From Cinclus cinclus (taxonomy: Eukaryota; Chordata; Aves; Passeriformes; Cinclidae), in the NCBI RefSeq assembly GCF_963662255.1, contig NC_085071.1, positions 3,622,701 to 3,686,700 of the forward strand: a DNA stretch of 64,000 bases. The letters are read 5' to 3'. Below the pieces are notes generated by a model, which was not told the origin of the DNA, ran no database searches, and was given only the letters and a program-made list of their open reading frames with translations. This document shows, in pieces, positions 1 through 8,977 of the stretch; the first letter of the stretch is position 1, and each line of letters starts with the position of its first letter. Made by a program: the position numbers and the translations under genes.

Positions 1-46
1 GAAAAGGTGTTTTTTACCACTGCATTACCAGTAGCTGGTAGCACAG
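1..46 (+). CDS. MTF1: MTF1 penultimate coding exon (partial)
   Basis: It reads in frame from base 1 as [15 protein letters not shown] plus the first base of a split Gly codon. It ends at the donor cag|gtaagc. The 5' boundary is outside the window. It is too short to stand as an open reading frame alone and is supported by phase-correct joining to the exon at 145. Confidence 0.88.
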
Positions 47-539
47 GTAAGCGTGACACTGAACTAATTTAACAAAGCTGATTTCTCTCTCCCTGCTGTG
101 AAATTATGTGGTTCCATTGTGTTTTGTCTTTGTTTCACCTTCAGGAAACCCCGTTCAGCAGATTGGTCTCAGCGTTCCTGTTATTATTATAAAGCAGGAG
201 GAGGCCTGCCAGTGCCAGTGTGCCTGCCGAGACTCTGCCAAGGACAAAGCCACCTCCACTGTTAAGAAGGAATGTTCCTCACCTGATTCAAAAGCTTTGG
301 AGCAGCCAGCTTCCCAGCTGCAGCCTCAGACCTTTCCTTCCTCCTCTGCTCCTCCTTCTTGTGGGCAGAGGAGTCAGATAGTTAACCCTTCAGACTCCCA
401 GACTGAAACTTTAAGTGCCATGGATGTATCGGACTTCCTGTCCCTCCAAAGTCCTGAAACCCCGTCTAATGTAATTCCAATCGAAGCACTACTGCAGGGT
501 GAGGAAGAAATTGGTTTGAATAGCAGCTTCTCTAAGTGA
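1..539 (+). CDS. MTF1: MTF1, 3' end (two last coding exons, partial gene)
   Basis: This is the C-terminal end of metal regulatory transcription factor 1, the nuclear zinc-finger protein that switches on metallothionein and other metal-response genes through MRE sites. Exons are 1-46 (starts outside the window; donor gtaagc at 47) and 145-539 (acceptor cag at 142-144; stop TGA 537-539). They join in phase through a split Gly codon and give the junction [20 protein letters not shown]. The cysteine cluster CQCQCAC is encoded at 207-227; in mammalian MTF1 this cluster is needed for metal-induced activation. A Ser/Gln/Pro-rich stretch follows, then a conserved tail ending GLNSSFSK. The zinc fingers and the acidic, Pro-rich and Ser/Thr-rich activation domains lie upstream of the window. 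Identity is confident from the cysteine cluster, the C-terminal tail and the neighbouring YRDC/C1orf122. Confidence 0.95.
145..539 (+). CDS. MTF1: MTF1 terminal coding exon
   Basis: The acceptor is a pyrimidine-rich tract ending in cag at 142-144. The exon encodes the cysteine cluster CQCQCAC and the conserved C-terminus, and stops at TGA 537-539. The ATG at 108 lies in the intron and is not a real start. Confidence 0.95.
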
Positions 540-3500
540 AGATGTTCCAGATTTTCTTTTGCACCTGGAGGGTAAAACCCTTCTCCTTAGAAGCAGAAAC
601 TGAAGGATCGATTGTTATTCCTTCCTCTTTGGAAGTTTTGTGGCTTATTTCTGCTTCACGGATGTCATCTTAGTCACGTCCCAGGTACATCCACCTTTGA
701 GATTCTATCTAAAAAAAAGAAAAGGTAAAAAAAAAAAAGCTAAGTTATATATGAACTGTTTTGGCTGCACTGTCTGTCACTTTTGCTTGTCATATGTGAA
801 CACAGAAGTTAAGGTTACTCGTGTGCAAAAAGATTTTAAAAGGAAAAGGGGGGTTACTTTGTCTCCAATTGCACATCACTTACTTTTGGGATTAAGGTAC
901 TGGCAGCAAGTGGGTCTTTGTTACAACTTCTTGGGTCTCTAATTTTCTTCTGTCTCTCATGTCTCTACTAACCATGCACTAAAGGGGAGCCCAGGAAAGG
1001 AGGCTGCAGGGGGAGGAAATGGCATAGCTGGGGGAGGATTTATCTGCAGTGTGATTTGAATGCGATTGTCACGTACCTGATGAGGAGCTGGTGCCTGGTT
1101 TTGCTGTGTACTAATGCTCTTGCTAAAGGCTCCAGGAGCTTTGGGGGAATTTATTTCAGCAGGGCACAAGTACCCTGTGCCCCTGATAGATCTGTTCGTC
1201 TAATTCCACTAGGACTCAAGTGTGTCGCAGACACTGTGTCACAGCATGGAAGCACAGTTGGAGCCACTGTTGGCTCTGGCTCCAGAGTCTGTTTTCTTGG
1301 CCTCTCCGAAGGGTACAGTGGGTCCCAGGTGTGGTCAGGTTGGTGCCTGCTGCTCTTTTGATTTCTTAGGCTCTGTTCAGCAACAAGTCATCATCCTAAC
1401 CCTGGGACTGTTAAATCAGGAGCACGGTGCCTTTGCTGGTTACTATCATGTTTTGTGAAGAACAACCCTTAAAATTTTTTTGAGAAAGATTCAGCATAAA
1501 TTCAGTTTGAATTCGGTGAGTTTGTCCTTCAGTTGTCCCTACATGCTTCTTTTTTTTTTTCCAGTGAGCTATATAATTTCTGCCTGACTCTGCTTCCAGC
1601 CTACTGCAATGCCAGCTTTTTGTGCACTGGGCTATTTCTTGACTTAAAGATGTTACGCAACAGAATAGTTTTTCTTATCAAACTGAGAGTCTATATTCTA
1701 ACCTACTCAGGGTAAATCAAATCCAAACCCCCCCTTCCACCAAAAAGCCTGTAATGTTGCAATAAATGCAGTCTCATTCTAAATGGTTTATTTATGCTGC
1801 ATTATTTTAAAAGATGTAATTTTATAGTTTTTATCCATCTTTCTGGCTTTGGCTGTCAGTCTTCTTGTGTTAAAGGAAAGAATATTAAATAGTCTTTATT
1901 CAGTTTACAGTGTTGTCATTAGTGAGATACAAAGATAATGACTGCAAGCCAATTAGTGGGGAGTGTCCCTGCACTCAATTTAGGAATGCAAACTGTAGTG
2001 GATAGAGATCTTTCACTCTTTGTGTTTGATCGGAGCTGTTCTCTGTACCTCCAGGGAGGGGAGAACCCTGTGAGTGCTGCCTGGTGATCACAGGAGATCA
2101 CCTCCTGAACTGAAGGTATTTAGTCCTCCTGTGACAAGCTCAGTGTAGCCTGACCAACACTGAGACTGGCTTCAGCGACCTCTTGTGCTGTTCCCCTGAG
2201 AATGCACTGCCCAGGCATGGGTGGAAAGGGACTGAAGGGAATTGGCCTTCCCCTCCTGGACAGCTTGCTTCTGATGAAGGGCAGAAGGGAAAGAACTGTG
2301 TGCCAGGAGCACTCCATGCCTGGGACACGCCGTGTGTCTGTGCCAGGGCAGAGCGTGGTGTTGGAAGTTGCGGGGGTGGACTCGAGGGCATCACGCGTGC
2401 TGGTGGTGTTTCCTCTGGGTGTGTGGCAGGGCTGTTGTAGCAGTGCTGCAAGTCCTGCAGCAGCAAGGTTTGGCATCCACAAAACAGGTTAACAAAGCAT
2501 TTCTTGTTTTGTTCCTGTAAGGGCAGTCCTTGGAGGGCAGCGAGGTGATGGCCCCTTTGCTTTTCTCCTACAGCTTCATTTTGTGCTGCAGTCGGGTTGC
2601 ATGGCAGCAAGAACTGCGTTGAACACAAAAAACATAGTCCCAAGCCTGCATGGCTGGGACTGTCCTTGCAGAGGAGTCTCCTGCCAGCTGCTCTGCACAG
2701 AGCTGCACTTGGGAGGGGAGTGAGCGCTGCCTGGAGCTCTGTGGGGTCCCTCTGGTGCCTCTCACTGTGGCCTCGGGCATTTTCTTTGGCTAAGTGCAGC
2801 TGTGGTGTTTGAGGGTGAGGGGGTGTGGATGTGTGCTTGTGGGAGACAGCTGATACAGGAGTGTGAAGATTCCCCAGGAGTTATGGGGGTTACCTCTCAT
2901 GGGGGACAAGGGTCCCAGATGTGGCCTGCACTGTGACAGCTGGGCAATTTAGCAACCACTTGTGAGCCTTCACAGCCTTCAGGGAGGCTTTTTTACTTTT
3001 GCTACTTATGACTTAGTCAACCTAAAACATGCTTCTGGTTGGACCAGAGAGCATCTTGAGAAACTCTTTTTGTGACGAAATGAGTAGAAGAAACTACCAA
3101 AGTCTCTGAACTGGGAAGCTCAATGTGGAGCTGCAGTGATGGGCAGCAGTGCCCAGGGTCAATCTCTGCTGTTTCTCTTCACAGCTACTGGGATTTTTTT
3201 TTGTTGTGTTCCAGGAAAAGCACCACATCCAGCTGGTTCTTTGATGCATTGGGTTTGCCATTGCCCTTTTATATGTGCATCAGGCAGGCTGCAATTCAGG
3301 TAGAACTGGTTAGAGCTTGTACTGAGGCAGGAGCATGTGATTCTGTGTTTTACAGGTGTGTGCTTTTGTTGTTTATTGTCCATCTGCTTTCCAGAGTGTT
3401 TGTGCCTCGTCTGTCTGAGATGTTTTCACATTTGCATCATCATCCCCAGTACTGTGTGATCAGACTGCTCCAGGGCAGTCTGTGCATGCTGGGATGGGAG

Positions 3501-6384
3501 GAGATCCAAGGGCATCTGCAGCAAAGCCCTGACATTCTCCAAGGCCAGAGATTTTCCTGTTCTCTCCTTGCTGTCCCAGCATTTAGTATACTCACTATTA
3601 CATGGTTAATAAAAGGGAGAGTTTCTGCCCTTACAGATGTGGTGAGACATTGGATTCCCAGAAAAGGGTATGTGCTGGAGCCTCTGGGAGCAGCGTGCCT
3701 GCCTCTGCAAAGTCTGCATGAACCCCTTTAATTATAGGCAGAGAGCAAAACTGCAATGCTCTGGGTTACCTGTTTGTGCTAGTGGGGGTCACAGAGTTTC
3801 TAGATGGCTGTAGAAGCTTAAATATATAGAAGGGGTCAACTACTGACTTTGGTAGCTTTGGTCACCAAGCAAGCAGACTTGGCATGCAGCTGAAGGTTGG
3901 AGAAATTGCTTTTTGTGCTTGTAGGTGGGGGGTGGGGTGGAAAATCATCACTGATTGAATGCTGGTACTGAATTACATGGAACAAAGTACAAGTTGGACA
4001 CCTGTGTAATGCTGAGTGTGCCCAGGGAGACAAGTTTGCAGAACCTCATACTGGTATCTAAAATGCACTTTAGGTTATTTTATCTTTAACCCAATTGCTG
4101 CAATTTCTTTTGTATATACTTTCACAAAGTTTATTTTTGCTCTGAGTAAAAGTTAACAGGGGTGTGCAAAGATGAGCACTTAACTTGGTGCAATACCTGT
4201 AACTAAAGATCCTTGTCCCGCGTGGTCTGTGTGTGTCTGTCTGACAGAACTGGTGTGGTGGGTGCTGTGCTGCCCTTCCCACGTGCCCCAGACAAATTAT
4301 GCATCGTTAGCAAACGTCCAATCTATGCAAATAACCCTCTGAGAGCACTGTGCTTCAGCAGCCTTTTCTCTCACGCTTTCTGGGGGCTGCTTGTAACTCC
4401 TGTTGGACATGCTGTGTCCCTTGATGTGTGTCCTTCTTCCCCTGTCCTCGTTCTGGCACCCACGTGGGAACACAAGTGACAAGCTGCTTTCAAACAGGCA
4501 TGTTGCACCTTTGAATTCTGTCTTCAAGATGGTTTCTGATGTCCTGTTACTGCCTTATTCCTTGGGGGTGGCATGGCCATAGCCATCCACAACGTTGTCC
4601 TTGATCTGCATCAACGCTGTGAACTGTTTGCAGCACTCCTACTCCAAGATAAACTGGGTTCAGAGCTGGAGCTGCAGGGAAGCTGAGCCCAGGGTAGCTG
4701 TCCTTGCAGGGGATTGGAGATGAGCAGCTGTTTTGCTGGGTTGTTCCTGAGGTGAGGCAGCTGGGTCAGTGGGGCAGAGCAGACGAGCTCTGGTGTCGAG
4801 TTCTCACTTCCACTGCTGGCTGGGAGACACTGGGCAAGGCACAGAACCTCGCACTGCCTCGGATCCTCCCCACACGAGGACAGGGTCTTGTCTCTGCGAA
4901 ATGATTTGAGATCAGTGGGTGAAAAGTTCTTGGCAGGAGTTACCTGAGCTAGCTGGGCAGAACTGTTGGAGTCAGTTTGGACTGTAAGGCAAAAAAGAAG
5001 GGCATGTCTTTAATAAACCCTATGAATTTCTGACTGCAGAGTTTTTAATTGTATACTATTTTTTCCGTAACATATTTTGGAAGCAATGTCAAGTTTTTAT
5101 AAATGTTACCTGTAGTCAATTCTCATGGACAGGGCTGAACTTTTTTGTGTCTTGTCTTGATATCTCTCACATGTTCTAGAAGTTGGATTCTGTGTCTGCA
5201 CTGAGAAATGCAAATTAAACTGGATATTTATGTAGTAGTGTACATAGTCTAAGTGTGTGTTTTTGGAACTAGGTGAAACCCCAAACCATGCTGCAGTGGT
5301 GTGCAAGCTGGCCAAAATTTGGTTCATTATGCAGTGTACACTATCTCAAATAAATGCAGTTTCTACTTTTTCTTAAAAAAAAGATTTTTTTCCACATGAC
5401 CTTTTCCAGCAGACTCGAGGGTGTGTTTGCAGTGCTGTAGTTGCAGTCGCTGGTGTTCCTGGTTTGTGGCTCTCTTGTCCTCCCATTGCTCGGGCTGACT
5501 CTGCTCTGTTTTGCCTCACCCAGCCCGGCTCCACACCCGGGGCAGCTCCAGCTGCTGCACTGCCTGGGGCTTTAGAGACAGCTGAACTATAAACCCCAGT
5601 TTCTCAAGAATGTGTGTATGGTAATAAAGGAATTTATTTAACTCTGAAACATGGGAACAAATGTGCTTACATTGAGCAATGTGAAGATGTTAGTTACAGG
5701 TACAGTACTTCCAAAGGAAGAGCATCTCCAAAACCCAAAAGAGTAAATATGAATTTGTATTTTTTGAAGAATGTGAAATAATGGTGTTTGCTTAATTGCT
5801 CATTTTGTATGAAGTTAATATTGTACTTTGAAATATCTGCAAAGAAGTGGAAATTAACCTTTTTGGAATTGAAAGCAATATTAATACTAATGGAATCCTA
5901 ATTAAATGCTTATTTAAACATTGTGTTATAATAGTTTTTCCTGAGAGTATTCTGTGGGAGAGGAATGTGAGCGTCAGGCCCCGTCCCCTGAGGAAAAGGA
6001 ATTCCAATCCTGAAAGGCAGAGTTTGCCTTTTCACCCTCTTCCCTCTCCCAGCACCGGCCCAGCTTGGCCGCTCTGGTGCCGTGAGATGCGGGTGGGAGT
6101 TGAGACCCAGAGCTGGGCAATCTCCCATGGCAGAGCTCCATCCTCCTCCTGCGGGTTCCTGCCCAGGTCACGGCTCTGTGCCTGCAGGGCTGGCTCTGGG
6201 CAGGGGCTGAGCAGGAGCCACGGAAAAGCACACAAAGGTTTGTGCCTCTGCAGCCCCGCCAGCGTCTGCTCGGGCTGGTCCCGACCCCAGAGCAGCAGGG
6301 AAGAACCAACCTTGGGACCACGCGGGCGGCTGTGCCTCCTCCTCAGGAGCACACGGGGGAAGATACAGACCGAGCCCGTCTCGC
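540..6384 (+). other. MTF1 3' UTR followed by intergenic DNA
   Basis: No coding exon is visible here. The 3' UTR starts at 540. Candidate poly(A) signals AATAAA lie at 1761, 5012, 5349 and 5623, so the UTR could be about 1.2 kb or extend to about 5.6 kb; sequence alone cannot choose. The stretch 1741-1910 is AT-rich and contains a TTTATTTAT AU-rich motif typical of unstable transcripts. The remainder is ordinary mixed-composition sequence with no recognisable repeat family. Confidence 0.6.
1761..1766 (+). terminator. Candidate MTF1 poly(A) signal
   Basis: Perfect AATAAA about 1.2 kb past the MTF1 stop codon, with T-rich sequence downstream. It is the first good signal of the 3' UTR; later AATAAA copies at 5012, 5349 and 5623 could serve longer transcripts. 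Confidence 0.5.
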
Positions 6385-6390
6385 TTTATT
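6385..6390 (-). terminator. C1orf122 poly(A) signal
   Basis: The plus strand reads tttatt, so the minus strand carries AATAAA about 195 nt past the C1orf122 stop codon. This is a natural 3' end for that short gene. Confidence 0.7.
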
Positions 6391-6583
6391 TTAAAGTGTG
6401 AATTTAATGCGATAAGGCACGAGCGCCGTGAGACCGAGCGAGCTCCAAGGCCACGACGGGGGAAAGCGGCGGTGCCGCAGTCCCCGGTCCCTGCGTTCCC
6501 TTCCCCCGGCACCGCCCGGGCGTTCCTGGAGCCCCAAACCCCTCGGTCCCTCCCGCGGGGCCGATCCTCGGTCCCGGGGCTCC

Positions 6584-6736
6584 TCAGGGCCCCGCGCCGC
6601 CGGCAGGGCCGGGTCTCAGCGCCGCCCGCAGCGCGGCCATCGCCGCCGTCAGCTCCTCGCAGGCGGCGATGCGGGACCGCAGCTGTCGCTGCCGCCGCTC
6701 CAGCAGCTCCCGCAGCCTCCGCGGGTCGTCCGGAAC
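6584..6736 (-). CDS. C1orf122: C1orf122 coding exon 2
   Basis: The acceptor ccccgcag precedes GTT (Val) at 6736. It encodes 50 residues including the conserved RQRQL and IAACEE motifs and ends at TGA 6586-6584. Confidence 0.87.
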   Translation of the reverse strand, partial: VPDDPRRLRELLERRQRQLRSRIAACEELTAAMAALRAALRPGPAGGAGP

Positions 6737-6903
6737 CTGCGGGGAGACGGCGGAAACAGCGGTCACGGAGCCCCCGATGCCCCTGGTGCCTCCCGTTCCT
6801 CCCCGATCCCCTCGGCCCTCCCGTTCCTCCCCTCCCTCACCGGCCGCTCTCCCGCCGCCTCCGTCCGGCCCGCGCGCGGCTCCTGCGCGCCCCCGGTCGC
6901 CAT
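6584..6903 (-). CDS. C1orf122: C1orf122-like small protein (2 coding exons)
   Basis: This is a small protein of unknown function. Exon 1 is 6903-6841 (ATG to donor ccg|gtgagg) and exon 2 is 6736-6584 (acceptor ccgcag; stop TGA). The 104-bp intron is in phase 0 and the product is 71 aa. Exon 1 reads MATGGAQEPRAGRTEAAGER. Exon 2 holds a charged, probably helical segment with ERRQRQL and IAACEEL, matching the RQRQL...IAACEE core that I recall from human C1orf122, then a Gly/Pro-rich tail. Human C1orf122 is about 110 aa, so this copy is shorter at both ends. The start was chosen because it is the only ATG in frame with a good donor, and its position, head-to-head with YRDC, matches the mammalian arrangement. 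No targeting signal or membrane segment is seen. Confidence 0.85.
6841..6903 (-). CDS. C1orf122: C1orf122 coding exon 1
   Basis: ATG at 6903-6901 (minus) in the context cccATGG. It encodes 21 codons and ends in phase 0 at donor gtgagg. It is too short to appear as an independent reading frame. Confidence 0.8.
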
Positions 6904-6973
6904 GGGAACGGCTGTGGCGGCCCCGCCCCGCCCTGCCTGTTCCGTCACGGCCCCGCGCCGGAAGTGACGTCGC
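6904..6973. promoter_or_regulatory. Bidirectional C1orf122/YRDC promoter in a CpG island
   Basis: Only 70 bp separate the two start codons. The interval holds GC boxes (ccccgccccgccc, about 6921-6933), a CRE half-site cgtca (about 6943-6947), and an overlapping ETS and CRE-like composite ccggaagtgacgtcg at 6958-6972. ETS plus CRE composites are common in TATA-less housekeeping divergent promoters. No TATA box is seen. The surrounding CpG-dense island spans roughly 6430-7460. Both 5' UTRs must be very short or overlap. Confidence 0.75.
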
Positions 6974-7458
6974 ATGGCGCGGGCGGCGCGGGTGCTGGCG
7001 CTGGCGCGGGCGGCGGAGGGAGCGGTGGGGCCGGGGCTGGGCCCGGGCCCGGCCCTGGGACGCGCCCGCCTGGTGCTGCTGCCGTCCGGCGGCGGGGCCC
7101 GGCCCGACCCGCAGGGTGCTCGTGGGGAACCAGCGGACGGGGGAGGTCGGGCCGGCGGCGGGAGCGCCCCAGTCGAGTTACGCTGGGCCGGAGCGGAGGG
7201 CGGCGGCCCCGGCCGGTGGCGGCGGGAGCCGGAGCCCGCCGCTGAAGCCTGGTGCGGCGCGGGCTGGAGGGAGGCGGTGGCGGCCGCGGCCGGTGCCCTG
7301 CAGGCGGGCGGGCTGGTGGCGGTGCCCACGGACACGGTGTACGGCGTGGCTTGCCTGGCCCAGGACTCGGCCGCGGTGCGCAGCATCTACAGCCTGAAGG
7401 GGCGGAACGGCGCCAAGCCGCTCGCCATCTGCCTCGGGGACGTGGAGCGGCTCTACAG
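6974..7458 (+). CDS. YRDC: YRDC exon 1
   Basis: From ATG 6974 to donor acag|gtgcgc, phase 2. It encodes the presumed targeting peptide and the first part of the YrdC domain, including PTDTVYG and the KGR/KPLA motifs. Confidence 0.93.
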
Positions 7459-8867
7459 GTGCGCGCGGGCCTGCCCGGAGATCCCCGGGGATGCAGCTCC
7501 TTCCTTCGCGGACCCGGAGCCCCACGGAAGGGATGGGAGGGCCGTGCCGGCGCTGCCCGAGCTCCAGTGGCCCGGGCGACACCGTGTGCAGTACCCTGAT
7601 CCCGCTGTCTCTGTCCCTGCAGGTACTGCCACGTGAATGTTCCCGATGAGCTGCTGCGGGACTTGCTCCCGGGACCAGTGACCCTGGTCTTACAGCGCTC
7701 AGAAGAGCTAAATAAAGACTTGAATCCATTCACATCGGTAGGTCGTGGCTACAGGATTGATCTCAGGGCTTCAGGGGAAGGGGGCTGGTTTTGTGTCACT
7801 GCTGTAACATTTGCCATTACCTGTCCCCAAAAGTGGTCCCTGTGTTGTCCTGCTCCCTGTGACTGACCTGCACATGGCATAAAACAGCATTAGGGCCTGA
7901 CTTAAGTATTGTGTTATTGCTGGTTCAGTGGGTGTAGATCTGTCATTTCTCTGGAGTTTCAGCTTTAAGTAAAGAGAGCTTCAGGCAATGCAAAATTAAA
8001 ACCAGTTTCTGTGTGTAAAACCCTCCTCTCCTCCCTGCAGCTGGTTGGTGTTCGCATTCCAGACCATCCCTTCATGAGAGACCTGGCACGTGCCTGCTCG
8101 GGACCGCTGGCTTTGACAAGCGCCAACGTCAGCTCCCAGGGCAGCACCCTGACTGTGTTGGTGAGGTTCTTTCATCCCTCAGGCATATCACTGGAGCAGT
8201 TTGGCAGAGCCCCAGGCTCTCTCAGTTGAACTCAACTTTAGCAATAAACCAAGGGTTGCTCTGCTGCTGTGTTTTTATTTTTTAAAAATAATACTCACGA
8301 ATTGCTGTCAGGACTGTTACCCACAGCTCTCTTGCAGGAATTCCAGGACTTGTGGCCTCAGTTGTCCTTGGTCATTGATGGAGGCCCCATAGGAGATGTC
8401 CAGAGCCCAGAGTGTCGCTTGGGGTCAACTGTGGTTGATTTATCTGTGTCGGGGAAATTCTCCATCATCCGGCCTGGCTGGTGAGTGTAGCTGGGGCTTT
8501 TCCTGTGCTTTAAATGAAATAAAGCTTTTGGATAGGGGTGGGTCATACATCACTTTGTTTTGTTTGCTTTGATTCACTTCCCACAGCAGTTCCACCTTCC
8601 CATTTATGTTAACCTAATTATGAGCACACAGAGAAATCCTCAGGAGCTCTGAAATTCCCCTTTCTCGCAGCTTCTGTGTGAAGCTGTAGTTTCTGGAGTT
8701 CATGCTCTCCTAGGCTCTAAGTGCAATCCTGTGTCTTGCTGATTGCTCTTACCCTGAAAATGCTCCAAACTCTTTGTTCTGATGGCTCTGTTTCTCCCTG
8801 CAGTGCACTAACACCCACAGTTGAAATCCTGAAGAAGAAGTATGGCTTGGTACCAGAATCTTCCTAA
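6974..8867 (+). CDS. YRDC: YRDC, threonylcarbamoyl-AMP synthase (5 exons)
   Basis: YRDC condenses threonine, bicarbonate and ATP to threonylcarbamoyl-AMP, which KEOPS (cytosol) and OSGEPL1 (mitochondria) use to make t6A37 in ANN-decoding tRNAs. Exons: 6974-7458, 7623-7737, 8041-8160, 8338-8480, 8804-8867; they join in frame to 308 aa (human about 279). The N-terminal ~95 residues are Ala/Gly/Arg-rich and lack acidic residues until Glu15, consistent with a mitochondrial presequence. The YrdC fold shows PTDTVYG (118-124), LKGR (141-144), KPLA (148-151) and LTSAN (225-229), the nucleotide and substrate-binding motifs of the family. The C-terminus reads IIRPGC...KKKYGLVPESS. The ATG was chosen as the first in frame after the promoter. 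The long GC-rich exon 1 probably explains the extra length. A poly(A) signal is at 8972. Confidence 0.96.
7623..7737 (+). CDS. YRDC: YRDC exon 2
   Basis: Acceptor ccctgcag at 7615-7622, donor tcg|gtaggt. It encodes YCHVNVPDELL...LLPGPVTLVL, ending NPFTS in phase 0. Confidence 0.94.
8041..8160 (+). CDS. YRDC: YRDC exon 3
   Basis: Acceptor ccctgcag directly before CTG; donor ttg|gtgagg. It encodes LVGVRIPDHPF and the LTSANVSS motif; phase 0 at both ends. Confidence 0.93.
8338..8480 (+). CDS. YRDC: YRDC exon 4
   Basis: Acceptor cttgcag, donor gctg|gtgagt, ending in phase 2. It encodes EFQDLWPQLSLVIDGG through CRLGSTVVDLS and IIRPG. Confidence 0.94.
8804..8867 (+). CDS. YRDC: YRDC exon 5 (terminal)
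   Basis: Acceptor tccctgcag at 8795-8803. It completes a split Cys codon, reads ALTPTVEILKKKYGLVPESS and stops at TAA 8865-8867. It is too short to be seen as an independent reading frame; phase and similarity to the human C-terminus (KYGLLP) support it. Confidence 0.9.
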
Positions 8868-8971
8868 CCCTTGGGACTGGGAGCTGGTGGAGCTGGGCAC
8901 TGTGTGCCTGTGCACTCAGGAGTGGGTGATCATGGCCTTGTTTAATAAGGTCGATGGGTTATGTCAAGATA

Positions 8972-8977
8972 AATAAA
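8972..8977 (+). terminator. YRDC poly(A) signal
   Basis: AATAAA about 105 nt after the YRDC stop, followed by an A-run. It is the obvious 3' end of this short transcript. Confidence 0.75.

Noticed and set aside
108..144. ATG at 108 as a gene start
   Set aside because: It lies in the intron before the MTF1 terminal exon; the acceptor at 142-144 and homology show that coding starts at 145.
7459..7636. Unspliced continuation of YRDC exon 1
   Set aside because: The frame stays open through the short GC-rich intron, but only splicing to 7623 restores the conserved sequence YCHVNVPDELL.
6428..7733. Several 180-260 codon Pro/Arg/Ala-rich frames on both strands
   Set aside because: GC-rich CpG island sequence has few stop codons. 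The only frames supported by splice sites and homology are C1orf122 and YRDC.
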